DNA of 64,000 nucleotides from Phycisphaerales bacterium (GTDB lineage: Bacteria; Planctomycetota; Phycisphaerae; Phycisphaerales; SM1A02). Positions 24,944 to 32,179 of this stretch are shown here, piece by piece. Within the stretch, counting starts at the first letter, position 1, and each line of letters starts with the position of its first letter. The stretch spans positions 186,001 through 250,000 of the forward strand of contig JAQWMQ010000034.1 in the NCBI GenBank assembly GCA_029246705.1, given 5' to 3'. The translations under genes and the position numbers were made by a program. A model generated the notes under the pieces. The model ran no database searches. It worked only from the letters and a program-made list of their open reading frames with translations, and had not been told where the DNA came from.

Positions 24944-25783
24944 TCAGGTGCCTTCGGCGGTCGTTGATTCATCGTCCGTCCATGTCGAGCGCAGGCCCTT
25001 CACATCGAGCCCCCGCGGCAGTGAAGGCTTCTCCCAGACGATGGGGTTGAAGATGTTGATGCGTTCCAGCCAGCCCAGCGGTCTCGTGTACACGGGGTAG
25101 AGGTAGACCTCCTCGAGCCCGAAGGGGTTCTTCGCGGATTGGTACCACGCAAGCCAGGACTGTGAATCCAGCCCGTGGTTCTCGCCGGTGAGGGTCCGGA
25201 GGGAATCCGCCGCTGCGAGGTTGACCGCGAGCTCCTGTGCGTCCAGTGAATTGACCAGTGCCTGGAAGACCGAGTCCTTGGGGTACTGTCCCAGCGCAAC
25301 CGCCAGTTCGATCTTGACGCCGCCATCCTCCTCGACCACCAGGTGCTGCCAGATATCATCGGCGACGGCTGGATCATGGAGTCTCTGGAGGCCCTTCGCG
25401 GCTTCGTGGCGCACGTAGGTCACCGGGTCATCGAGGCCCTTTGCGAGCAGCACTGCGTCAGCAGGATCGCCATGGAAGGCGAGTGCCCTGATCGCGGCCG
25501 CTTTCACCAGTGGATCGAAGGGGCCTTCGATGCAGTTGCGGTAGAGCTTCAAGTACTCCTCGCCACCACCCCAGGGGGCGTTGCCAAGAAGGGTCAGGCC
25601 GCGTTGCTGGTTCTCGGGGTCGGCGAAGTCGGTGGCCCATTCGCCTGCTTTCGCGGGCGAGGTCGGGGACAGCTGGTCGACGAGATCCTGGAAGTCACTG
25701 GAGATCGTGTCGCAGCCGGTGGCCATGACACCCAGGACCAAGAGGAGCATGAGTCGCGAGGTTTTCTTGATCAAGCCATCCAT
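24944..25783 (-). CDS. HEAT-repeat lipoprotein
   Basis: 279 residues from ATG 25783. A signal peptide with lipobox VMATGC (about residue 24) is followed by HEAT-like helical repeats (AAIRALAFHGDPADAVLLAK, VRHEAAKGLQRLHDPAVADD, VKIELAVALGQYPKDSVFQA). The C-terminal ~60 residues (LYPVYTRPLGWLERINIFNP) are not repeat-like. HEAT repeats mediate protein contacts; the partner is unknown. Minus-strand TATGAT (25798-25793) lies 9 nt before the ATG and could be the -10. It precedes the MATE gene. Confidence 0.8.
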   Translation of the reverse strand: MDGLIKKTSRLMLLLVLGVMATGCDTISSDFQDLVDQLSPTSPAKAGEWATDFADPENQQRGLTLLGNAPWGGGEEYLKLYRNCIEGPFDPLVKAAAIRALAFHGDPADAVLLAKGLDDPVTYVRHEAAKGLQRLHDPAVADDIWQHLVVEEDGGVKIELAVALGQYPKDSVFQALVNSLDAQELAVNLAAADSLRTLTGENHGLDSQSWLAWYQSAKNPFGLEEVYLYPVYTRPLGWLERINIFNPIVWEKPSLPRGLDVKGLRSTWTDDESTTAEGT

Positions 25784-25841
25784 GACACCCGGATCATACC
25801 TCAAGGATCCACTCGCGCCGGAGCAGTCAGGCTCTGAAGGG

Positions 25842-26210
25842 TCAGGAGCCGGGTACCGGCGTTCCGCAGGATCCGTGCAGTGGGACCAGGCAGAGGAATT
25901 CCAGGGGTTCGTCGCTGGTGTTCAGAAACTGGTGTTCATCATCAGCGCCCACGAACAGCACGTCTCCTTCCGAGATCGCCCGGTGTTCACCCTGGTCGAA
26001 GGCTTCGCCCCGACCCTTGATGACCACGACCTGGTGCTCGTAGTTGTGGCTGTGGCGGGGGGTATGTCCACCGGGGTCGACCGTGAAGTGGCGCATGGCG
26101 AAGTTCGGTGCTCCATCCTCCCTGCCGACCATGACGCGCATCGAGACGCCCTGGACGCCTTCCATCGGAAGTGGTGCACATTCGCTGGAGTCGGTGTGAC
26201 GGATGATCAT
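25842..26210 (-). CDS. Cupin-domain protein
   Basis: 122 residues, a single small cupin. Cupin motif 1 is visible as TPRHSHNYEHQVVVIKGRGE (metal-binding His, His, Glu-equivalent and Tyr region) and motif 2 as GDVLFVGADDEHQFLNTSDE. Single cupins bind metals and may be enzymes or small-molecule sensors; no specific role can be given. It lies divergent to the metallo-beta-lactamase-fold gene. Confidence 0.85.
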   Translation of the reverse strand: MIIRHTDSSECAPLPMEGVQGVSMRVMVGREDGAPNFAMRHFTVDPGGHTPRHSHNYEHQVVVIKGRGEAFDQGEHRAISEGDVLFVGADDEHQFLNTSDEPLEFLCLVPLHGSCGTPVPGS

Positions 26211-26256
26211 CTCGGTGTCCTTTCGTCGAGGCGGTGTTTGCTACTGTAACCACACC

Positions 26257-26925
26257 ATGCAGGAAATACCCCGACCAACCATAGAGATGCACACCCTCGG
26301 CCCCGTGGAGACCAACTGTTTCGTGGTCCATGTCCCGGAGGGCGAGGACCCCAAGGGCTGCTGGATCATCGACTGCGGCATCGATCCGGAACCGCTTCTG
26401 GGCGCCATCGCGGACCAGGGACTTGAGCCCAGGGGGGTGCTGCTCACCCACTGTCACTACGATCACATCGGTGGCATCGAATCCCTCTTCGATCGCTTTG
26501 GAACCCTTCCCATGTCGGTTCATCCGATCGAGGAATCGTGGAACCGCGATCCCGCGCTCAACCTGTCAGCCATGTCCCACTGGCCCTGCGTCGCTCCGGC
26601 TCCTGATCGCCTCTACGAGGACGATGACATCCTCGATCTCGGGGGCAGTCGGTGGCGGGTACTCCATCTGCCCGGCCACAGCCCCGGATCGGTCGGACTG
26701 CTCAACGACGAGGCAGCAGTGCTCATCGCCGGAGACACGCTCTTCGCCGGATCGATCGGGCGTGTGGATTTCCCCACGTCCGACGAGGATGCCATGCGAC
26801 GAAGCCTGTCCAGACTCATGGATCTTCCCGGGGCGACCCGGGTGCTGCCCGGTCATGGTCCTGAAACCTCGATCGACGCTGAACGGACCCACAACCCCTT
26901 CATTCAAGGCTGGGGACTGGTCTAG
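26257..26925 (+). CDS. Metallo-beta-lactamase-fold hydrolase (glyoxalase II-like)
   Basis: 222 residues from ATG 26257. The metal-ligand motifs are complete and in order: LLTHCHYDHIGG (HxHxDH, about residues 65-70), HLPGHSPGS, IAGDTLFAGSIG and VLPGHGP. This order matches the GloB/YcbL hydroxyacylglutathione-hydrolase-like group, but the C-terminal domain of true glyoxalase II is missing, so other thioester or lactone substrates are possible. A TACTGT hexamer lies 9 nt before the start. Confidence 0.88.
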   Translation: MQEIPRPTIEMHTLGPVETNCFVVHVPEGEDPKGCWIIDCGIDPEPLLGAIADQGLEPRGVLLTHCHYDHIGGIESLFDRFGTLPMSVHPIEESWNRDPALNLSAMSHWPCVAPAPDRLYEDDDILDLGGSRWRVLHLPGHSPGSVGLLNDEAAVLIAGDTLFAGSIGRVDFPTSDEDAMRRSLSRLMDLPGATRVLPGHGPETSIDAERTHNPFIQGWGLV

Positions 26926-26969
26926 TCCGATTTCCTTGCTTTCAGTGGCCAACTCACGCAAAGAGATCG

Positions 26970-26997
26970 TTGCATCGCCCCGGGTTGCGGCTACCTT
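26970..26997 (+). promoter_or_regulatory. Candidate promoter of the dockerin protein
   Basis: TTGCAT (26970-26975) and TACCTT (26992-26997) are spaced 16 nt and lie ~50 nt before ATG 27048, in the 122-nt gap. Both hexamers are only half-matches to the consensus. Confidence 0.35.
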
Positions 26998-27047
26998 GGA
27001 GGCAGGCATCCCCTGGTCCATTTTGGCCAAGTCAACGGAGAAAACAG

Positions 27048-27869
27048 ATGTTCCGAAGCACCCTTGCAGCCACGGCGACAACCGCAGGTCTTCTCGCGGG
27101 GATCGCACATGCCGACACCACGCTCGTCGTACCCGAGGGCAGCAGCGCTGGCGTCAACGTGACTCTTTCGATTGAAACCTTCCTTGGTCCGGATGAGGAT
27201 ACCGACTCGGGAACCGTGAACATCGATGAGAGCCAGATGACGGTGGATCCCAATCCGGGGAGCGAACCCTTCACCAGCATGCTCATCACGGAACACGTGA
27301 TCTACACCAGTGGAGGGGATCTGAGCTTCTGCTTCTATCCCATCTTCGGTTCCTGCAGTCTCACCCTCGCGGTGGATGTCGACCAGCTTGATGTCACCCT
27401 CACGAACGACCTCAACGTCTCCGTCGATGGCTCGGGCAACTGGGCCGCCGCATCGGCCAACTACGACCTGGTCATGACCCTGAGCTACGACGGTGGGGCC
27501 CTGATCGGCTCGGGCACCGCGGAGGCGACGGCGGCGGCAAGCATCTCCGTTTCCGGGAACGTCGATCTCGACAACGGCGTGCTCCAGGTCACCCAGCTTG
27601 AGCTGGAGACCATCGACATCCAGATCGACCCGAACACCCTCCCCGATGGACTGGATGCGCTCCAGGTGGTGGTCGAGACCGATTTCACGGATGTCGTCTA
27701 CTCCGGCAGCCTCAATCCCTGCGATCTCGACGGCGACGGTGCCGTCGGCGGTGCCGACCTGACCATCCTGTTGGGTCAATGGGGGAGCTGCTGCACCGGC
27801 GATCTCGACGGCAACGGTCTGGTCGATGGTGCCGACCTGACCATCCTTCTCTCATGCTGGACTGCCTGA
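27048..27869 (+). CDS. Secreted protein with two dockerin-like repeats
   Basis: 273 residues from ATG 27048 (GGAGAA upstream). A signal peptide (MFRSTLAATATTAGLLAGIAHA) precedes a ~190-residue beta-rich domain of unknown fold. The C-terminus has two dockerin type I-like calcium loops, DLDGDGAVGGADLTILLGQW and DLDGNGLVDGADLTILLSCW. These repeats are common on exported proteins of Phycisphaerae; cohesin partners have generally not been shown, so an anchoring or export role is inference. Confidence 0.85.
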   Translation: MFRSTLAATATTAGLLAGIAHADTTLVVPEGSSAGVNVTLSIETFLGPDEDTDSGTVNIDESQMTVDPNPGSEPFTSMLITEHVIYTSGGDLSFCFYPIFGSCSLTLAVDVDQLDVTLTNDLNVSVDGSGNWAAASANYDLVMTLSYDGGALIGSGTAEATAAASISVSGNVDLDNGVLQVTQLELETIDIQIDPNTLPDGLDALQVVVETDFTDVVYSGSLNPCDLDGDGAVGGADLTILLGQWGSCCTGDLDGNGLVDGADLTILLSCWTA

Positions 27870-27897
27870 GCCCGGACACTTCGCTACCATCTCATCC

Positions 27898-28797
27898 GTG
27901 ACGAATTCAAAGACGACCATACGTCTCGGGCACAGCCCGGACCCTGATGATGCCTTCATGTGGTGGCCGCTGTTCGAGTTGGACGGCAGTCCTCCCTGCC
28001 TTGCCAGTGATCGTTTTCGGTTCATCCCCGTGGTCGAGGACATCCAGAAACTGAACCAGATGGCTTGTGAATCCGAGGGCGACGATGCCCTCGAAGTCAG
28101 CGCGATGTCCTGTGCCTGTTATCCCCGGGTGGTTGATCGGTACCTGATCACCGCATGCGGAGCGAGCCTCGGTGACGGCTACGGCCCCCGACTGGTCTCT
28201 CGCGAACCGATGACCCTCGATGACCTCAGGGATTCCGGCAAGACCATCGCCGTACCCGGGGCACAGACCACCGCACTCATGTCGACCAGCCTGATGCTCG
28301 GCCCCGGACGTTTCGAGTGGGAAGCCGTTGCCTTCGACCAGATCGCCGATGCCGTGCTCGAAGGTCGGTTCGATGCCGGAGTCGTGATCCACGAGGGTCA
28401 GCTCACCTACGAGGAGGACGGACTGGTCCTGGTCAAGGATCTCGGTGCCTGGTGGGCCGAGGAGACCGGACTTCCGCTTCCACTTGGTGCCAATGCGATA
28501 CGCAGCGACCTGGATGAAAGACTCGGCCCCGGCGCGATCATCGAGATCGTCGATCTCCTGGAACGATCCGTTCGCTACGCCATGGACCACCGTGAGCAGG
28601 CGATCACCGAGGCCTTGAAATGGGCTCGTGGTCTCGAAGCCGAGCGCGCAGGTCAGTTCGTGGATCTCTACGTGAATCGCTGGACGTTGAACTACGGGGA
28701 ATCGGGACGACGCGCCGTGCTGGAACTCCTTGCTCGCGCCGCGGATAAGGGCCTGGTCCCTGCAGTCGAGATACCGGAGTTCGTCGGAACCCGTTGA
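27898..28797 (+). CDS. mqnD: 1,4-dihydroxy-6-naphthoate synthase
   Basis: MqnD converts cyclic dehypoxanthine futalosine to 1,4-dihydroxy-6-naphthoate, the step after MqnC. It is 299 residues from GTG 27898, with periplasmic-binding-protein-like fold. Signatures: LGHSPDPDDAFMWWPL, VSAMSCACYPRV, VPGAQTTALMSTSLML, GVVIHEGQLTY and LPLGANAIR. No Shine-Dalgarno is visible, but TACCAT (27885-27890) sits 7 nt before the GTG, suggesting a leaderless mRNA. Confidence 0.93.
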   Translation: MTNSKTTIRLGHSPDPDDAFMWWPLFELDGSPPCLASDRFRFIPVVEDIQKLNQMACESEGDDALEVSAMSCACYPRVVDRYLITACGASLGDGYGPRLVSREPMTLDDLRDSGKTIAVPGAQTTALMSTSLMLGPGRFEWEAVAFDQIADAVLEGRFDAGVVIHEGQLTYEEDGLVLVKDLGAWWAEETGLPLPLGANAIRSDLDERLGPGAIIEIVDLLERSVRYAMDHREQAITEALKWARGLEAERAGQFVDLYVNRWTLNYGESGRRAVLELLARAADKGLVPAVEIPEFVGTR

Positions 28798-28812
28798 TCC
28801 ATGATCAACGGG
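28790..28812 (+). repeat. Perfect inverted repeat over the mqnD stop codon
   Basis: CCCGTTGATC and GATCAACGGG form a perfect 10-bp stem with a 3-nt centre. It spans the mqnD stop. No T-run follows on either strand, so it is not a classical terminator; it could still stabilise the 3' end or bind a regulator. TATACT (28819-28824) just after it may be the -10 of the ACT gene. Confidence 0.55.
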
Positions 28813-28889
28813 CGAAGCTATACTTCACGCCCCCCTCGGATCGACCGTGATCCGCATGCATCGTCAGACATCAGGAGAGCAGACCGCAG

Positions 28890-29363
28890 ATGGGCCAGTT
28901 GCCGCTTGGAACCGAACAGGGATACGCAGCCCCCGCGGTGCGTCAGTTCAGCGTGTTCCTCGACAACCGTGTCGGGAAGCTGCTCGAACTCGTCCAGCTT
29001 TTCGATGACGCGCCGGACGTGACCCTGGTCGCGATCAGCGTCCTCGATTCGTCGGATCACGCCGTGGTCAGGATGATCTTCGACAATGCCGATGCGGCAA
29101 GGCATCTGCTCCGCCGGAACAAGTTCACGTTCTCGGAACTCGAACTGCTGGTGCTCGAACTTGATGACGAGCACACCCTGACCCACGCCTGTCTCTTCCT
29201 GCTGGGTGCGGAACTCAACATCCGATTCGCCTATCCGATCCTGCCCGGTCACGCGCACGGGCCGTTGCAGCTGCTTGCCCTCGCCGTGGACGACAACACC
29301 TTCGCCGGCCAGATCCTCTGCCGGAAGGGCTTCCGTCTGATGGCCGAGGACGAACTGGCCTGA
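28890..29363 (+). CDS. ACT-domain protein
   Basis: 157 residues. The N-terminal half is an ACT-like domain (FSVFLDNRVGKLLELVQLFD, VTLVAISVLDSSDHAVVRMI) and the second half appears to be another degenerate copy (LTHACLFLLGAELNIRFAYP). ACT domains bind amino acids and regulate enzymes in trans or cis. No partner gene adjoins it. Candidate -10 TATACT lies 65 nt upstream. Confidence 0.8.
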   Translation: MGQLPLGTEQGYAAPAVRQFSVFLDNRVGKLLELVQLFDDAPDVTLVAISVLDSSDHAVVRMIFDNADAARHLLRRNKFTFSELELLVLELDDEHTLTHACLFLLGAELNIRFAYPILPGHAHGPLQLLALAVDDNTFAGQILCRKGFRLMAEDELA

Positions 29364-29570
29364 TCAGCTCTTGGCGTCGGAGACGTCGACGACCTCGCCA
29401 TCGGCGTCGTACGAATACAACTTGCCGGGTTCTTCGGCCTTGGTCTTCTTGTGACTGCCGTCACAGAGCGGGGGCTTCTTGCTCAGGCCGCATCCGCAGA
29501 CCCAGGTGGGGGTGTCGCTCGGCTCGATCTTGATCGGGCCGGTGCCTTCGCATCGTACTTGGCGGGTCAT
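29364..29570 (-). CDS. CDGSH iron-sulfur domain protein
   Basis: 68 residues from ATG 29570 (GGAG upstream). It contains the full cluster motif CGCGLSKKPPLCDGSH (C-x-C-x2-S-x3-P-x-C-D-G-x-H), which binds a [2Fe-2S] cluster through three Cys and one His. A longer in-frame extension upstream to 29939 overlaps the QueD gene and is spurious. It lies 26 nt after the PTPS gene, and its stop abuts the stop of the ACT gene on the other strand. Confidence 0.92.
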   Translation of the reverse strand: MTRQVRCEGTGPIKIEPSDTPTWVCGCGLSKKPPLCDGSHKKTKAEEPGKLYSYDADGEVVDVSDAKS

Positions 29571-29596
29571 GGAGGTCTCCAGTGGGATGATGGGTT

Positions 29597-30463
29597 TCAG
29601 TTGGCGGGGTAGGTGCAGGAGGTCTTTCCGGTCTCCCACACCGTGACCGAGATCAAGCGCCCTTGGGCGGAGCTGATCGGTCCCGAGAGAAGATCGTGGC
29701 AGGTGATCGTGATGTTTTCCACGGATGGGTTGCGATCGGCGAATTCCGGGCAGTCCTCGTTGAGATGTCGGTGGTCGAACCGCTTGATGACCTGCTCCTC
29801 GACGATGCTCTCGAGCATGTGGATTGAAAGGGCCGCTTCGCCCGTCTCGTCGATCCTGCAGGCCACTGCGACTTCGATCTCGTAGTTGTGGCCGTGCCCC
29901 CTGGGGTTGTTGCACTTGCCGAAGGTCTCGCGATTCCACTGGTCCGATTGATCGGGGCAGTGGAGTCTGTGCGCGGCCGCGAACTCGAATCGTTCCCGGA
30001 TCTGTATTTCGATTTCGGTCGAGGGGGTCGTGGTCATGTTCGAATCCGTGCGCTCGAGTGGTGAAGATGCCGGACGCGTCCAGCGGAGTTCATGACGTGG
30101 CGTGAGTCGCCATCGTACTTCGTCGCATGCCGGTCCCAGTTCGGAGGCGATGGAGTCCGCGAGTCGAACCAGCAGGGAGGGTGTCGGTTCCCGCGACTGT
30201 CCCGAAAGAGCTTCACCCAGGATCGGCAGCGCGTTCGCTCGTGCAGCCGCGTCGATGACGTCGATCCCCAGGAGGTATCCGGTTCGTGGGTCTGGTTCGC
30301 CGACCAGTGAGACATCGAACTCGTACCAGGCCGCCAGCCCATCCGGCGTCGGCCAGGAGGCAAATGTATTGCGACGAGCTTCGTCGCCCCCGATTCGATG
30401 GGGCTGGGGCGAGATCGCCATCCGAATTGTGCGCGTCAATCGAATCACGGATAGGGGTTTCAT
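29597..30463 (-). CDS. Tandem 6-pyruvoyl-tetrahydropterin synthase/QueD-like protein
   Basis: 288 residues from ATG 30463. The C-terminal half (about residues 150-288) is a complete PTPS/QueD domain: FEFAAAHRLHCPD and GKCNNPRGHGHNYEIEV supply the zinc histidines and catalytic Cys, HRHLNEDCPEF and PSVENITITCHD complete the signature, and WETGKTSCTY ends the fold. The N-terminal half resembles a second copy (YEFDVSLVGEPDPRTGYLLG) but lacks the GHGHNY zinc motif, so it is probably inactive. QueD acts in queuosine synthesis; other Que genes are not seen nearby, so folate/pterin use is also possible. Confidence 0.82.
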   Translation of the reverse strand: MKPLSVIRLTRTIRMAISPQPHRIGGDEARRNTFASWPTPDGLAAWYEFDVSLVGEPDPRTGYLLGIDVIDAAARANALPILGEALSGQSREPTPSLLVRLADSIASELGPACDEVRWRLTPRHELRWTRPASSPLERTDSNMTTTPSTEIEIQIRERFEFAAAHRLHCPDQSDQWNRETFGKCNNPRGHGHNYEIEVAVACRIDETGEAALSIHMLESIVEEQVIKRFDHRHLNEDCPEFADRNPSVENITITCHDLLSGPISSAQGRLISVTVWETGKTSCTYPAN

Positions 30464-30642
30464 CGCCTGAGACGGCTTCTCAGAGAAGGAATTCAGGCCG
30501 CTGCAGGGTGGTTTAGGGGGATTTCCAGAGGAACTCGATGAAACAATCTCAGCTGTGGAGCTTGCTTCACCGATTGATTGATATACGATATGGAAGCTCA
30601 GAGACACCGTTTCCCAATGAAAATTGAGGATGCGCACTGAAG

Positions 30643-30714
30643 ATGTCACTGAGCAACCAACGTGGTTCGCCTCGTCGAATCACCTTCATTTGCCCCCGGA
30701 AGGGCTCGGTCTGA
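30643..30714 (+). CDS. Possible 23-residue leader peptide/small protein
   Basis: ATG 30643 to TGA 30712-30714 encodes MSLSNQRGSPRRITFICPRK plus GSV, basic and with one Cys. The stop lies in the terminator hairpin, so translating ribosomes would disrupt it, as in attenuation. The ribosome site is weak (GAAG adjacent). Coding is unproven. Confidence 0.25.
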   Translation: MSLSNQRGSPRRITFICPRKGSV

Positions 30715-30741
30715 GGCTTGCCTCGACCGGGCCTTTTTTTT
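30703..30741 (+). terminator. Strong intrinsic terminator
   Basis: GGCTCGGTC (30703-30711) pairs with GACCGGGCC (30725-30733), with one G-T pair, enclosing a second perfect stem GAGGC-TT-GCCTC, and is followed by eight T (30734-30741). It is the most canonical terminator in the window. Confidence 0.9.
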
Positions 30742-30837
30742 CATCGGTACCCTGAACCGGATGCTCCACCTCGAGCACCTGCTCATCGCGGCTCGGGTTG
30801 ATGCATACTGCCTGTCCGAGTCACTTATCGGGAGTTC

Positions 30838-31674
30838 ATGATTTCATTCGATCTGCCCAGTCCAGACACCCTTCGGCTTTCAGTGCTCTTCGTGCTGGCG
30901 TCGGTGCTGCTTCACGCTTGCCAGCCCACACCGATCGAACCGATTCCGGAGCAACGCCCTCCGGTCGACCCGGTGCAGCACGAGCACGAGCACGAGCCCA
31001 AGTCCGAGCCCAAGTCCGAGCTGACGCGCAACGCCCCATTGAAGCCGATCGAGCTCCCGAGCGGGATCGTGGTCGATCGCGAGGCCCGCGAGGTCGTGGT
31101 GCCAGCCTTCGTCTCGATCGATGTCGGCTGGCTCGAGCAGGTGGTCTGCGTACGCAACACGCGCGATCATGAAGCGATCCTGGTCGTCGACGTTCTTCCC
31201 AGCCAGGTCCACGCGGCCCTGGTCCTGCTCGGACTGGACTCCGGCACCCCCGGGTACTGGCGGTTCGAGGAGATGGAAGGTGAGATCCGACCCCGCGTGA
31301 GTCGCATGCAACCCGAGGGCGATCAGGTCCGTGTCACGGTGCGGCGCGTGTCCGGTGATCGGACGAGCGACGAACCGATTTCGAGCTGGATCGTGAATGC
31401 CGAGGATGCGGGAGACTTCACCGAGCAACCCTGGGTCTTCGGTGGTTCCACCTTCGTTCGTTTCACGCCCGATGGACCCGAACGCTACTCGGCTGACCAG
31501 AGCGGGTCCCTCGTCGGCCTGGTGACCTTCGGTGACGAGGTGCTCGGACTCAGGGGGGTGCGATCCGACCAGGTCGATGTCGATGCCGCCCTGTGGGGCG
31601 TGCGAACGAACGTCGTGCCCGGCCCCGGAACCCGGGTCGAACTCATCCTCGCTCCCTGGGCCGAGGACGACTAG
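30838..31674 (+). CDS. YdjY-domain lipoprotein
   Basis: 278 residues. The signal peptide ends with lipobox LLHAC (about residue 28), then a Pro/Glu/His linker containing short repeats (HEHEHEP, KSEPKSE). The central domain (about 70-170) reads VCVRNTRDHEAILVVDVLPS then VHAALVLLGLDSGTPGYWRF, matching the YdjY domain common on planctomycete lipoproteins. The C-terminus is of unknown fold. Function is unknown. GGGAG precedes the ATG. Confidence 0.78.
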   Translation: MISFDLPSPDTLRLSVLFVLASVLLHACQPTPIEPIPEQRPPVDPVQHEHEHEPKSEPKSELTRNAPLKPIELPSGIVVDREAREVVVPAFVSIDVGWLEQVVCVRNTRDHEAILVVDVLPSQVHAALVLLGLDSGTPGYWRFEEMEGEIRPRVSRMQPEGDQVRVTVRRVSGDRTSDEPISSWIVNAEDAGDFTEQPWVFGGSTFVRFTPDGPERYSADQSGSLVGLVTFGDEVLGLRGVRSDQVDVDAALWGVRTNVVPGPGTRVELILAPWAEDD

Positions 31675-31681
31675 GTCCGGC

Positions 31682-32179
31682 TCAGCCGCCGAGCATCAGG
31701 TGCTGTTCTCGTCGTCCGGCGCAGATGGCGATCGCGATCGCGTCCGCCACGTCCGGGGGTTCCGGGGGTTCGGCCAGCTTGCACTGCACCGCCACCGCCT
31801 CCTGAACCTGTTCCTTGCTGGCTCGTCCGCTTCCGGTGAGGGCCTTCTTGACCTCTGCAGGCGCCAGTTCGTCGGTGCCCAGGCCCCTGCGTGCAGCGCA
31901 GAGAAGGATCACGCCGCGGGCGTGTCCCATCAGCAGGCTGGCCTGTCGATAGTCCTTGTGCGAGAAGAGGGACTCGACGACGACCTTGCTCGGCTTGAGT
32001 TCCTCGATGATCGAATCGAGTTCCTTCTCCAGCTCGACCAGGCGCTCGGGCATGGAAGCGCCTCGAGCGAGCCTGATGACACCTGCCTCGATCAGCTGTG
32101 GATGAATCGAACCCGATGACAGCTCCACGCAGGCATAGCCGGTGAGGTTCAGGCCGGGGTCGATGCCGAGCAGGCGCAT
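31682..32179 (-). CDS. ruvC: Holliday junction endonuclease RuvC
   Basis: RuvC resolves Holliday junctions with RuvAB. From ATG 32179 it is 165 residues and starts MRLLGIDPGLNLTGYACVE. Acidic active-site residues are visible in GIDPG, VVVESLF and the C-terminal DVADAIAIAICAGRR. The ATG overlaps the stop of the upstream ABC ATPase gene (ATGA). ruvA and ruvB are not in the window. Confidence 0.94.
   Translation of the reverse strand: MRLLGIDPGLNLTGYACVELSSGSIHPQLIEAGVIRLARGASMPERLVELEKELDSIIEELKPSKVVVESLFSHKDYRQASLLMGHARGVILLCAARRGLGTDELAPAEVKKALTGSGRASKEQVQEAVAVQCKLAEPPEPPDVADAIAIAICAGRREQHLMLGG

Larger units (their letters stand above)
30596..30741 (+). ncRNA. Candidate small RNA or leader transcript
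   Basis: A promoter-like pair TTGCTT-16-TACGAT predicts a start near 30596, and a strong intrinsic terminator ends at 30741, giving ~146 nt. Nothing else on the plus strand upstream needs this terminator; the nearest upstream plus-strand gene ends at 29363, and two minus-strand genes lie between. Inside are two tiny ORFs: 30617-30640 (MKIEDAH) and 30643-30714 (23 residues), the second ending inside the terminator stem. It could be a free sRNA, a small-protein mRNA, or an attenuated leader for the lipoprotein at 30838. I do not recognise a known RNA family. Confidence 0.45.
30464..30837. other. Gene-poor region with candidate sRNA/leader
   Basis: 374 nt without a convincing protein gene over 25 residues. 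It holds the promoter-like pair TTGCTT (30562-30567) and TACGAT (30584-30589), two tandem short ORFs, and a strong plus-strand terminator, described separately. Confidence 0.7.

Noticed and set aside
28790-28812. Inverted repeat at mqnD stop as intrinsic terminator
   Set aside because: No T-tract follows on either strand; kept only as a repeat.
29571-29939. N-terminal extension of the CDGSH protein
   Set aside because: It overlaps the conserved end of the PTPS gene in another frame and resembles no protein; ATG 29570 has a good ribosome site.
30660-30690. TCGAATC segment as a tRNA T-loop
   Set aside because: The flanking bases do not form acceptor, D or anticodon stems, and no CCA-type end is present.
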